From the NCBI GenBank assembly GCA_014773175.1, contig VXCM01002819.1:62001-126000 (forward strand): a stretch of 64,000 bases of DNA, read 5' to 3'. A program made the position numbers and the translations under genes. Shown one piece after another: positions 54,040 to 63,330 of this stretch. Each line of letters opens with the position of its first letter. The first letter of the stretch is position 1. Source of the stretch: Lucifuga dentata (taxonomy: Eukaryota > Chordata > Actinopteri > Ophidiiformes > Bythitidae). Under the pieces are notes generated by a model, which was not told the origin of the DNA, searched no databases, and saw only the letters and a program-made list of their open reading frames with translations.

Positions 54040-54975
54040 TTTTGCAGCAAAGTGCTTCACAAGTAGATACACATACAAACGTAAAGATACTGCATAGATG
54101 AATAAGGCAAGATTAAAATAGAAACAAGTTTAAACACAATTTAAAACCCAGGTAATCAGATAAAACAGAAAAAAACAAGTTAAAAACAATTAAAAGCCAG
54201 AGAATAAAAGTGGGTCTTAAGGTGCATCTGAAAAGCATCAACAGACTCAGCCTGTCTAATGGCCTCTGGAACGCTATTCCAGAGCTGAGGATCCACTACA
54301 GAAAAAGCTCTGTCCCCGGCCTTTTTTTCCATGAACGGAGCGCAGCCAACATGCCATGGTGGGTGGATATGAGGGGTCTGATGGTGCTGTAAGGGTGAGA
54401 AGTTCTGAGATATACTGTACGTAGGAGCGAGACCATGGAGAGATTTATAAGAGAAGAATTATATTTAGAATATTTAGAAGGATTTTGAAGTTTATCCTGA
54501 AATGAACAGGGAGCCAGTGTAGGGATGCAAGGATAGGAATGATGTGGTCTCATTTCTTGGATCTTGTTAATAACTGGGCAGCAGCATTCTGATTTAGTTG
54601 TAAACAGCCTGAGAAATGCCATGGTAGAGGGAGTTACAATAGTCCAGCCTGGATGATATTTGTGCATGGATGACTCTTTGTAGATCAGAGGGTGACAGGA
54701 AATACCTGAGTTTGGAGATGGTTCTGAGTTGGAAGAAGCTGGACCTGACAACGGAAATTACCTGCCTGTTAAAACTTAGATGGCCATCAAATATATACCC
54801 AGGTTCTTAGCATGCAGTCTGATGTAGACAGAAAGGTGAGGTGAGGTTCTGGGTAATAACAGTGATATGGTGTGGGGAGTCAAAGAGTAAGATCTCTGTC
54901 TTGTCCTCATTTAACTGAAGGAAATTATGAGCCAACCAGTCTTTAATGTCTTTGTAAATGAATTACATTGGCAGG
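54040..54975 (-). pseudogene. LINE reverse-transcriptase C-terminal relic with 3' tail
   Basis: Read on the minus strand, in order and with frameshifts: WLAHNFLQLNEDKTEILLF (about 54889-54960), RLDYCNSL (about 54631-54655), an NAAAQLL remnant, LASLHWLPVHFRINFKIL (about 54488-54540), and AFSVVDPQLWNSVPEAI (about 54250-54315). These are the thumb and C-terminal motifs of CR1/L2/Rex1-group LINE reverse transcriptases. The low-coordinate end (54050-54065, AGCAAAGTGCTTCACAAG) is the 3' tail. It lacks the catalytic YADD, carries several stops and frameshifts, and is dead. Confidence 0.85.
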
Positions 54976-54989
54976 ATAACTTACGACTT

Positions 54990-55400
54990 GCCAAACCTCT
55001 CTTTCCACATTCCTACCATACAAAACTTATTTTCTTCATGGTTTTTTAGTGCTGCCTTTAACACGGGTGACCAGAAATACTACTAGAAAGACTGGAAAAC
55101 TGGTTTGGTTGCATGGTTTGACACAGTCTGACTGCATCGTCTGGCTTCAGAACTATGCCTCCGAGTGAGTGGAGACGGAGTTTCGCAGGGCTCAATATTT
55201 GGGCCTCTTTAATTCAACTTTTACATGCTTCTGCTAGGCCAAATTATCTGATCATAGTTATGCAGATGACACAAAAAATGTGCTTTGTTCTGACACAAAA
55301 CCATTACAGTCTCACACATCCATTTCACCAGTGTAGTGCACAAATCAGTGAGTAGATATGATTGAAACTTTCTTTACCTAAATACAGATTAAAAGACAAA
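54990..55400 (+). pseudogene. LINE reverse-transcriptase relic with YADD, opposite strand
   Basis: On the plus strand: FSAAFNTGD (about 55045-55071), a WF remnant, QGSIFGPL (55186-55209), a YMLLLGQII segment and the catalytic YADDT (55259-55273). A remnant resembling FLQLNEDKTEIL follows at about 55367-55407. The order is that of the fingers and palm of CR1/L2/Rex1-type reverse transcriptase. It lies head to head with the minus-strand relic at 54040-54975. Stops and frameshifts make it non-functional. Confidence 0.8.
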
Positions 55401-55478
55401 ATTCTTTAGTGTGAAAGAAGAAATGCTTTCAAAACAAGCTAGAAATGTTGGTGTATTAATTGATTAACAGTCACAGTC

Positions 55479-55508
55479 CTTCCTTCCTTCCTTCCTTCCT
55501 TCCTTTCA
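55479..55508. repeat. (CCTT)n microsatellite
   Basis: About seven CCTT units. Confidence 0.9.
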
Positions 55509-56055
55509 GTACAGTAGCAGCATAGCAACCACAGAGAAAGTGGAAACACTTACCACCCCATTATATCCTCCAGTACATTATAAAGTGAGAAATAAGACAG
55601 TGGCCCTCCTTGAATTCCTTTTGTCCTCAGTTAGACTTATTGTAGGAGATAAAAGCAGCACAATGAAAATACTTTAAACAAGTACTTCAAGCCATAATTT
55701 ATACTAAAATGGATTTTGCATGTGTTTTTCTCTTGGATTGTTCAGGCTTGATATATGGAAATGAACAACTTTCCCCTCTAGAGGTATGCCAGATATCATT
55801 TCTTAAAAGCGAGTAGAGCAAAGACATTAAATTTCTCATCCTGTCCCACCTTCCTCACCCCTCCACCACCACCCCCGCCCATCCCCTCTTCATCTTCTTG
55901 TTCCCAAGACTGCACTGAAGTTTAAATACACGCTTTCCTGACAACAACATGGCATTGATCCTGGTCAGCTCATACACACTCACACACCCTGAGCAGTAGA
56001 TGTCAAAACCCAGGAGGTTGCTCTGCTAGAAGTGGATTAAAGAGGGACACAGTAC

Positions 56056-56058
<3 letters not shown>
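55509..56058. other. Single-copy stretch
   Basis: Unique sequence with a C-rich patch near 55850-55890. No gene recognised. Confidence 0.4.

Positions 56059-56102
<44 letters not shown>
56059..56102. repeat. (GT)n microsatellite
   Basis: About 21 GT units. Confidence 0.95.
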
Positions 56103-56104
<2 letters not shown>

Positions 56105-57052
56105 ACGCGTGTGTGGATGGCTGGCCAGGCCAATAAAGGGAGTATGCTTTATGACAAGTGAAACGAGCCCAGTGAGAAGCTGCCCAGTTCAATACCTCAT
56201 CACACACACCAAATTGTGCTGTGTTGATGACACACACCTTCACCACACAAACACACACATACAGCAAAAAGTGATATGTGTACCAAATCTCATTTCATGC
56301 CAAATTCTTCTGATGACGCTCACACTGAGGAACTACATTAAGACATGGAAATTCGTGACAAGCATGCAGTATTTAGGCATGTACGCTCAGAGATATATAC
56401 AACAGAAATCAATCTATTGCTCATTTGTCATTCTAAATGCAGGCAAGAGTAAGAAGAGATGCATACAAACCAAAAAATAGTAAATGAAAAAGTCAAAATG
56501 TCAGCAAAATGGCATTGAAAATAAGTAGAAAAGTCATTCTCTTAGTAGTCCTGCATAGCAACTGACCTCTTTCTGCTCCTGCGTTCTTTTGAAACATTGT
56601 ACTATGCATTCACAATGTGAAATAGCTACAAAAAATCATGGTGACGTTGATGTCAATATTTGTCAAGTGACATCAGTGGCGCAGCAACCGACAACCCAGA
56701 AAAACGGCTGAAAGTTTGAGGATTCTCATGTACCACCTCAGTTGCTGCTGCCCTTTGGAGACACAAGTGACACAAAGAACAGCTTTCACGTCTCTTTTGT
56801 GATGGGGCAAACGCTTTGCAATTAAAAAAAAAAAGCATGTACCGTACACACTCATGCACGCACACAGACACACACAACACTACCTCACATGGTGACTCGA
56901 TTTGACACTGTATATAATGTACTCAGCATTCTGATGTAGTGGGAAATTTCTCTGGATCCGTAAACTTTGCACAAAAATACATGTATGCACAAACCATCCA
57001 AGTATGCATACGCAATGAGCCAAATGTAAATGGATGCAAACCTGTGCGGATG

Positions 57053-57058
<6 letters not shown>
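56103..57058. other. Single-copy stretch, possible conserved noncoding sequence
   Basis: Mixed composition. The block 56640-56830 is balanced and repeat-free. The 139-codon frame at 56061-56480 begins inside the (GT)n and has no domain. No gene recognised. Confidence 0.4.

Positions 57059-57090
<32 letters not shown>
57059..57090. repeat. (CA)n microsatellite
   Basis: About 15 CA units preceded by GCGCG. Confidence 0.95.
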
Positions 57091-57092
<2 letters not shown>

Positions 57093-57099
57093 CACATGC

Positions 57100-57340
57100 C
57101 TGCCTGCCCCAAACAACATGCTCCAATTAACACTTCCTTAATCGGCACACCGCAGACCCTCCACACCCTGAGCGGAACCTCGGCAACCTTTGGAATTGGC
57201 GAATCAAAGAGCAGACATCTCTTAATAAGGAAGTAATTGGCCTGACCCTGTGACCTCTCGTGCCTCACATCAGCCACGCATAGAATCAAAACTAGCCCCT
57301 ATGAGACACTCCCACTTTGCTAACTAGAGTCTTGGTTGCT
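57100..57340. other. Single-copy island, candidate conserved noncoding element
   Basis: It lies between two (CA)n runs. Balanced sequence with TTCCTTAATCGGCACACCG, GGAATTGGCGAATCAAAG and CTCTTAATAAGGAAGTAATT. Inference only. Confidence 0.35.
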
Positions 57341-57507
57341 TAAAACGCGCACACACACACACACACACACATCTTTACTGTATACAGTGACACTCGCACA
57401 CATCGATGCGTCATTAGCAGCTGTGCTGCGCTCATCTCTCATTAGACTCAAACTAGGGAGAGATGTTCAGTTGATGGGGAGACAAAATGGCTTCCATTGC
57501 ATGCACA

Positions 57508-57540
<33 letters not shown>
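57341..57540. repeat. Two (CA)n microsatellites
   Basis: (CA)n at about 57348-57371 and 57507-57538, with a balanced segment of about 135 bp between them. Confidence 0.9.
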
Positions 57541-57543
<3 letters not shown>

Positions 57544-58080
57544 ACGTAAGGATAAACACACAAAAATGACTGGGTCTTCATCCAGTGAGGACCAGAAGCT
57601 GCAGGGCTAATAAGGTGGTCTTGCAAATGAAAAAGAAAGAGGACGAAGAGGATGAGGAAATGATGGAGAGACTTCCATTCCTCCCCACCATTTGGAGGAG
57701 TTTAGATGAACGCTGGGACAGAAAGACTTGGTCTTCTTTAATTAACATGCCAGGACGGGGAAATTATGCTATGCTGTGTGTACACACCATAAAATACCAT
57801 CGTTAGGGTTTAATGAATGCAAACATCCATGTCATTGCTTTGTGGCTTCCCAGGAAAAAATAAAAAAGTATCTATTAAAACGGTATTTTGTTTTATTATT
57901 TAAGCAGTATTGATTGAGATTTATTTATTCATTTTTATTTATTTATTTATTTATTAATGTGTAAAGTATTTTTGTTTTTAAAAATACTGGAGTAAATGTG
58001 ATTTTGAAAATTATGATTATGAAATTGTTTGAATGTTTTATAAATTAGCCGATTAGGCTAAATCACATAACCAGATCCAC
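57541..58080. other. Single-copy island then AT-rich stretch with (ATTT)n
   Basis: The part 57560-57830 is balanced and includes a 73-codon frame (57585-57806) rich in Glu/Asp with a WRSLDERWDRKTW segment. I do not recognise it as a known domain. A TTTATTTA-rich run lies at about 57921-57955. Confidence 0.4.
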
Positions 58081-58219
58081 ACTCCTCACCAGTTGGTGGC
58101 GGTAATGCACCAATTTGTTGTTTGCCAACCGCCATAAAATTTTAAAGAAGAAGAAGAATTAAATCACGTAATGATGTAATGACATAGGCTGCAGGTCAAA
58201 GGTCAGTGTCGCTGTCAAC

Positions 58220-58400
58220 ATGGAGAAACACGGGTCGGCAAAGCGTAAACTCAAAAAAGAAAAAGAAACTAAAGATGCCGCTTTGCTACAACAAATACCC
58301 TTTATTTCAACATTTTTCACCAGAAAACAGGTGGAAGGTGATGTTACTGTTAGCAGCGCTGCCAGTACCTGCACTGCCAACGTTAGCCCAAGTTTATTTA
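58220..58400 (+). pseudogene. hAT transposase N-terminal fragment (ZMYM1-like)
   Basis: An ATG at 58220 opens MEKHGSAKRKLKKEKETK then a LLQQIPFISTFF segment. A basic, lysine-rich head followed by a short hydrophobic TFF motif is the usual start of ZMYM1-type hAT transposases, which normally run to several hundred residues. The frame decays in the T-rich, TTTA-rich run at about 58397-58415. The zinc-finger and catalytic core are missing. Confidence 0.65.
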
Positions 58401-58459
58401 TTTATTTATTTTTTTACTGTAGCCCAAGTTCACAGGAAGATTGAACTCCGACTGATGCT

Positions 58460-58496
58460 ACAGTGGCTAATGCTAATGCTAATGCTAATGCTAAGG
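58460..58496. repeat. (AATGCT)n short tandem
   Basis: Four to five GCTAAT units inside the hAT remnant. Confidence 0.8.
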
Positions 58497-58559
58497 TTAC
58501 GGGGGGGAAGTGGCTGTGCCCTTTCATCAAAACTTCTGAAAACAATGGTGGATTGTGGA

Positions 58560-58815
58560 TTACAGTCAACATTTCTCAACGTGCACATTGCGTTAAGACT
58601 TAGCTGACTGTAGCTGTCAGCAACGGCGAGGGAGAACGGTCCTTTTCACAAATGTCCAGGATTAAAACCAAACGAAGGACCGGGATGACACAGAGACAGC
58701 TGGACATGCTGTCACTCGTGGCCGTTGAATCAGAACTCATCCGTGAAGTGGACTTTGACGACTCGATTAATGGCTTCTCTTCACAGAAGGCCAGCAGAAC
58801 GCCGTGCTTCAGGTC
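58560..58815 (+). pseudogene. hAT transposase C-terminal dimerisation fragment
   Basis: On the plus strand, with one stop/frameshift near 58602, an NVHIALRL remnant leads into GERSFSQMSRIKTKRRTGMT (about 58632-58694), then MLSLVAVESELIREVDFDD (about 58708-58764) and an FSSQKASR end. The ERSFS...K...R-TM-Q-RL...L...E-E...DFDD order is the hATC dimerisation domain of ZMYM1-like hAT proteins. It sits about 160 bp from the N-terminal fragment, so the whole catalytic centre has been deleted. Confidence 0.85.
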
Positions 58816-59190
58816 GGACGTTTGGCTGCAGGGGTGTGTGTGGTAGCTGTGGCTGTACTTATTTGATGTTCATGTGTGTATTCTTTCACAGTTTGTTGGT
58901 GGTGGTGTTATTTAAATGAAGGTGTGTGTGTTTTCACTCCTGAAGATGTATACTGTGCTGTACATGGCATGTATACAACAACAGATCTAAAATGGCAGTA
59001 ATTTAACATGTCAAAATAACCAATATAATTTCTAAGTAATACATGCTGAGTGGTTGTGGATTGTTCTGTGCTATTGTGCGACTAAACTGTGTGTGCTTGG
59101 GTGTGCGTGTATTATTTACGTGTACGTGTATAGGTAAGGGCCCATGGTGAGTTTGTGTCCAGGGCCCATGGTCATGATAATCCGTCCATG

Positions 59191-59689
59191 TGGAGGGACT
59201 GTTTAAGCACCTTTGAATGTCGGTTTTATGTGAGAATTGTGCACCTAAACATGACAGCCTAACCAGAAAAACTGAAAAATAAAATCAGTATGAATTCACG
59301 TTCCAGTCAAACTTTAATGAGGAGACATGAAGAAATCCAGACGACTCGCTGCTTCAAAAGGACTTCAAAACCAAATGTACAGGAAGATGTTTTTCCTGGC
59401 CTGCATAGTTGCAGTGTGTACAGCTGAGTAGCAAACATAGGATTCATTGTTATCATAATGCAGAAGGAAAAATTCACATTTATAGCAAAACTTACATATT
59501 TCCTTTAATCATCGACAGCCCTGCGAAGCATTGCAGTTCATTGTTGCTGCTCTTTCAATAAGCAGCGAGGAAGCAGACATACACACCGTGTATGTCTAAA
59601 ATATCACACACAGGCACACATGATAACACGGGATAATTAAAGTCTACAGCCAGTGTGTGTGTGTGTGTGTGTTGGTGTAAATGATGACG
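59191..59689. other. Single-copy stretch with short GT run
   Basis: Unique sequence, then a GT run at about 59653-59674. No gene recognised. Confidence 0.4.
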
Positions 59690-59965
59690 CCCCACACAGG
59701 AGTTAAGTGCGCTATGCTAATGAGGAGCCTTTCATTTACTGGACTTGGAGGAAACTCATAAGATCATGCCAGCGGTTGTATATTGTTAACCAGGTGTAAA
59801 TTTATGTTGTTTGCATTGTTATCAGGGATAAATATGTTTGCTCTTCACACTGAGGGGACAAGCAGACTTAATTCCAAATCAACATGCATTTAAATGGCAC
59901 TCGGTTTATGCAAAGGGGGATGGGGGGCTTATTTATGGAGTTGAGAAAATATTCCTTGCATGTAT
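59690..59965. other. Single-copy island, candidate conserved noncoding element
   Basis: Balanced sequence after a GT run, with GCGCTATGCTAATGAGG (octamer-like ATGCTAAT), GGTGTAAATTTATGTTG and CTTAATTCCAAATCAACATG. Inference only. Confidence 0.35.
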
Positions 59966-60600
59966 GTATTTCCACTTTATTGCACGAGAGCACACATGCG
60001 GATTCACATTGAAACACCATGTGTGTAAATGTGAATGCAAACACATGCACATCACAAACTCGAAGTATACACTAATGAAAAATGCACAGATAAAACACAT
60101 GCATATGCATGCTACATCTACGCATACAAATATCGTCATTATTACCAAAAATGTGAAAATTGAGATATTTAACTTATTCCGACTTGATGAAAACGGTTTT
60201 GCCATTTGTTGTTTCTAAAGGTGACATTTTTTTTTTTTGATTCATTTGTAAAATTTGTATAGAGAATTCGTAGTTCACACCATGTAACAAAGTACAGACT
60301 AGGTTTCTTCCTTACGTTTCATTCAGTCTTCGTGCCAATGAGATTGATGCAGTGAATAACCACATTATCAAAGCTTCAAGTTTACATAATACTGGAAATT
60401 TGTTATAAGACCCCCCCNCCAGCTCTGATTGCTCCCAGAGGCTCTGTACTTGCAGAAACAGTTGTTCTCACCCATGAGACAACATCATTAATGGCACGTG
60501 CACAACCAACAGCTATCATAATATTATGATCCATAACTACAGATGCAGAGAGAGGGGGGGANGGGGGGGGGAGGGATGAGGAGAGAGAGACATAATGGCA
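59966..60600. other. AT-rich stretch with T, C and G runs
   Basis: A T run at about 60229-60238, a C run with an N at 60418, and a G-rich run with an N at about 60553-60573. The overlapping 60-126-codon frames at 59838-60218 on both strands have no domain. Confidence 0.45.
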
Positions 60601-60800
60601 GTAGACCTCACTGAATTACACTTACATCTCTCCACTTTCCTTGGCGCTATTCATCTGGGGGTGATCTAAGACGGCACGCTTCCTATGAATTATAGAAACT
60701 AGCCTATAATAAAGCGATAAATATATTTCTCAAGGAGAGCCGCTGAGGCATTAACTCAGACATTAGCATAGGCTGCGTCTGCTCTCTATCTAACACAGTG
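60601..60800. other. Single-copy island, candidate conserved noncoding element
   Basis: Balanced sequence with GGTGATCTAAGACGGCACG, TCCTATGAATTATAG and AATAAAGCGATAAATATATT. It precedes GT- and CT-rich DNA. Inference only. Confidence 0.35.
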
Positions 60801-60906
60801 ATTATGTGGATATGTGTGTGTGTGTGATGCTATATTTTGTGTTGGGTGAGAGAGTTAACATGAGGAGTGTTTGTATTCATATGTGCTTATGCTTACATGT
60901 GTGACT

Positions 60907-60907
<1 letters not shown>

Positions 60908-60942
<35 letters not shown>
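60908..60942. repeat. (CT)n microsatellite
   Basis: About 16 CT units, ending about ten bases before the mariner-type MITE. Confidence 0.9.
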
Positions 60943-60943
<1 letters not shown>

Positions 60944-60948
60944 ATATA

Positions 60949-61180
60949 TAGTGTCCCAAAAAGATGTATACACACTTTGGACTGTGTCCGTGTTATCAGC
61001 AGTGCCTGGATCAGAATGGTCATCAGTTTGAACACCTGTGATAACTCAAAAGATTCTACACTTGTCTTCTTTAACTTGGATTATAAAACCTAGATATATC
61101 TTAATTAACAATTAACAATTAACTTGTATTTATAATCATTCAATCAGTCAGAGTGTGTATACATTTTTTTGGACACCCTA
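60949..61180. mobile_element. Mariner-type MITE, about 230 bp
   Basis: The left end TAGTGTCCCAAAAAGATGTA and TACACACTTTG pair with the right end CAGAGTGTGTATAC and ATTTTTTTGGACACCCTA, about 30-bp inverted repeats with a few mismatches, inserted in TA-rich DNA. GGGTGTCCAAAAA-type tips are typical of some mariner elements. No transposase. A short AATTAACAATTAAC tandem is inside. It is followed by (TA)n and (GT)n. Confidence 0.85.
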
Positions 61181-61252
61181 TATATATATATGTGTGTGTG
61201 TGCGTGTGTATGTCCCTCTTACCTTTCGGGTGGTGTGTGTGAGTGTGTATGT

Positions 61253-61850
61253 GTCTTCCTCAAGCTGGGTCCTCTACCAGAGGTCTGGGAGTTTGAGGGT
61301 TCTGCAATATCTTAGCTGTTCCTAGGAACTGAACTCTTCAGAACAGAGACCTCAGATGTTGTTTCTGGAATCTGCTGGAGCCTCTCTCCCATTTGGGGGT
61401 CACAGCCTCTAGTGCACCGACTATACTACTGGGACCACTGGACTTCACCTTCTCTTCCTTCAGCCCTTGGTGTTTCTATAGCTTCTTGTGCTCTTTCTTC
61501 CTGATGTTTGCATCACTTAAGATTGCTGCATTGATCACTAGCTCTCTTCTGCTCCTTGTTAACCACCATGTCTGGTTGGTTAGCAGCACCTGCTTGCCAG
61601 TCCGGAACTTGAAGCCCCACAGGATCTTAGCTCTGCCATTATTCTCAGTCACCTTTGACGGTGTCTCCCATTTGGACTTAGGGACTTCCAGTCTGAATTT
61701 GGCACAGATGTTCCTGTACACTATCCCAGCCACCTGGTTATGCCTCTCAGTGTAGCTTTTCCAGCTAGCGTCTTACACCCTGCTACCAAGTGCTGGACTG
61801 TCTCAGGGTCATCTCTGCACAGTCTGCACCTTGGGTTCTTATCTAGTCCA
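61253..61850 (-). pseudogene. LINE relic with restriction-like endonuclease domain
   Basis: On the minus strand, with frameshifts: a CRLC...HLVAGC zinc-knuckle remnant (about 61760-61830), VYRNICAKFRLEVPKSKWET (about 61660-61720), RAKILWGFKFRTGKQ (about 61600-61645) and an IRKKEHKKL segment (about 61476-61502). I recall this order from the C-terminal region of fish LINEs with a restriction-enzyme-like endonuclease (R2/R4/NeSL-type, e.g. Rex6). The expected PD...D catalytic residues read QTW and IN here, so the nuclease is inactive. Family assignment is from memory. Confidence 0.75.
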
Positions 61851-61856
61851 GAAGCA

Positions 61857-62560
61857 GTAATAAGTTACATTTATACTGTTATTTGAATACTTAAAATAAC
61901 TCTTCTGAATAAATTATGACTTAACTTCTCTGAAAACACAGAGTATATTGTGAAGAAATGCTCACAGCGACTCCATCTCCTCAGGAGACTTTGTAGTCTT
62001 GGAGTGTGACAGGAGATCTTAGAAATTGCCTCCAAAAGTCTCATTGAGAGTATTCTAACTTTTCATCTTCCAGCCTGATACAGTCATTTAAGCTGTCAAC
62101 TGAAAACTAAGCTCTCCAGAACTGTCCTACTAGCAGCAAAATAGTAGGTAGGCCACAGGTGTCCATGGTTGACCTCCATATCAACAGGACGATGAACAAA
62201 GCTAGGAACATCCTGAAAGAAGCTCCTTTATTCTGTCAGTTTGAAGTCTTGAAATCTGGGAGGCGCTATAGAGTGCTACTAGCAGCCAAAAAGGTTTTTA
62301 AGAGCTGTTTTATTCCAACTGCCATAAATATTCTAAACTCTGCAAAATGACCACTTATACTTGCTCCATTGATTGGCACTCGTAATTTTTTATTCTATTT
62401 TTATTATTATTATTCTCTCTTTTTTCTTCTCTCTGTCATACGGATTTTAACTATATGAAGTATGCTTGTTCTGATTTTTAACCGTGTGCCAAAGACAATT
62501 TTCTACCTATGGTGGACAGCAAAGTTGTATTCTATTCTGTATTCTATTCTAATTTTACTT
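61857..62560 (+). pseudogene. LINE C-terminal relic with (ATTCT)n tail
   Basis: On the plus strand, with stops and frameshifts: KKCSQRLHLLRRLCSLGV (about 61950-62005), NKARNILKEAPL (about 62193-62228), SGRRYRVLLAAKKVFKS (about 62256-62306) and IPTAINILNSAK (about 62311-62347). These fit the C-terminal part of a second type of fish LINE ORF, distinct from the minus-strand relic next to it. A TATTCTATTCTGTATTC tail lies at about 62527-62550, typical of a LINE 3' terminus. It is dead. Confidence 0.7.
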
Positions 62561-62994
62561 AATTTATTTTTATTTTTATTTTTTTACCCCAGACTGTCAT
62601 TTCTTTTCAATAATTTTCCACATACTTGTAATCATGGCAAAGTTGCTCATTTCTACATTAAACCCGTATAGCATGAAAAGAACATTTTAGGCCATTTTAG
62701 AAAAGGAGTCATGTGACAGGAAATGACTCAGCACAACAAAAGCTAATCAAGAAGTAATGTGTACTTTAGGTGCACCCTTCTACAGTGTGGTTGTAGTTTT
62801 TGTGTGGAAACATAACTTGATATGGTAGTGGAATATAGTAGATTTATAAATAATAAAATGAAAAAGATGGAGGTAAAAAAAAAAGAGGAGAAGGAGCTCT
62901 TTCCTCTCCCTCCCAGGGGAGCGACTATTTGCTCTGACATTTGCTTTGCCTACCTGAGTGTTTTCCCTAAATCACCGCTGCTGCTATAAACCCA
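62561..62994. other. AT-rich single-copy stretch
   Basis: AT-rich unique sequence. No gene recognised. Confidence 0.4.
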
Positions 62995-63330
62995 GAGATG
63001 GAGGTTAGGAGGAAAGAGAGAAAAGAAGGAAAGGGAGCAAACAGAGACAGAGTGGAGGGATAAGGGGGGCTAGAAAGTGGAGGTGGAGAGAAACTGGTGA
63101 AGGGGAAATTAAGGAAGGATGGAAGGAAGATAAGAAAATAGGGAAAAGGGAAATGGAGGGATAATGAGGAAAAGGAAAAATGGAAAGGGTGGAAAAGTAG
63201 GCATGGAGGAAGGAAGGCTAAATGAGTAGCAGAAGAAGCTGGAAGAGGAAAATAAGTTTAAAAGAAGAAGACGAGTGGACAGCAGGATGGACAGGAGAGG
63301 AGACAGGAAAGGAGAATAAGGTGATGGAGA
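62995..63330. repeat. Polypurine tract
   Basis: About 330 bp dominated by A and G (GGAGG, GGAAAG, AAGGAAGG words) with few pyrimidines. The minus-strand 92-codon frame here is the mirror case of the 7.6-8.3-kb polypyrimidine artefact. Confidence 0.85.

Larger units (their letters stand above)
58081..59190 (+). mobile_element. hAT element, ZMYM1-type, internally deleted
   Basis: The left part has AGTTGGTGGCGGTAATGCAC and TTTGCCAACCGCCATAAAA, a motif I recall from the 5' region of many fish transposon copies. It is followed by a coding N-terminal piece (58220-58400) and a C-terminal piece (58560-58810) of a hAT transposase. The right part ends with two GGGCCCATGGT words (59138-59148 and 59162-59172) and CATGATAATCCGTCCATG (59173-59190), which fits a degenerate hAT terminal repeat. 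A matching left terminal repeat and an 8-bp target duplication were not found. Confidence 0.7.

Noticed and set aside
54296..54751. 151-codon minus-strand frame as a gene
   Set aside because: Its register is partly wrong for the reverse-transcriptase motifs, which appear in neighbouring frames. It is a decayed LINE, not a host gene.
61393..61755. 120-codon plus-strand frame
   Set aside because: It is the antisense of the LINE endonuclease-region relic on the minus strand.
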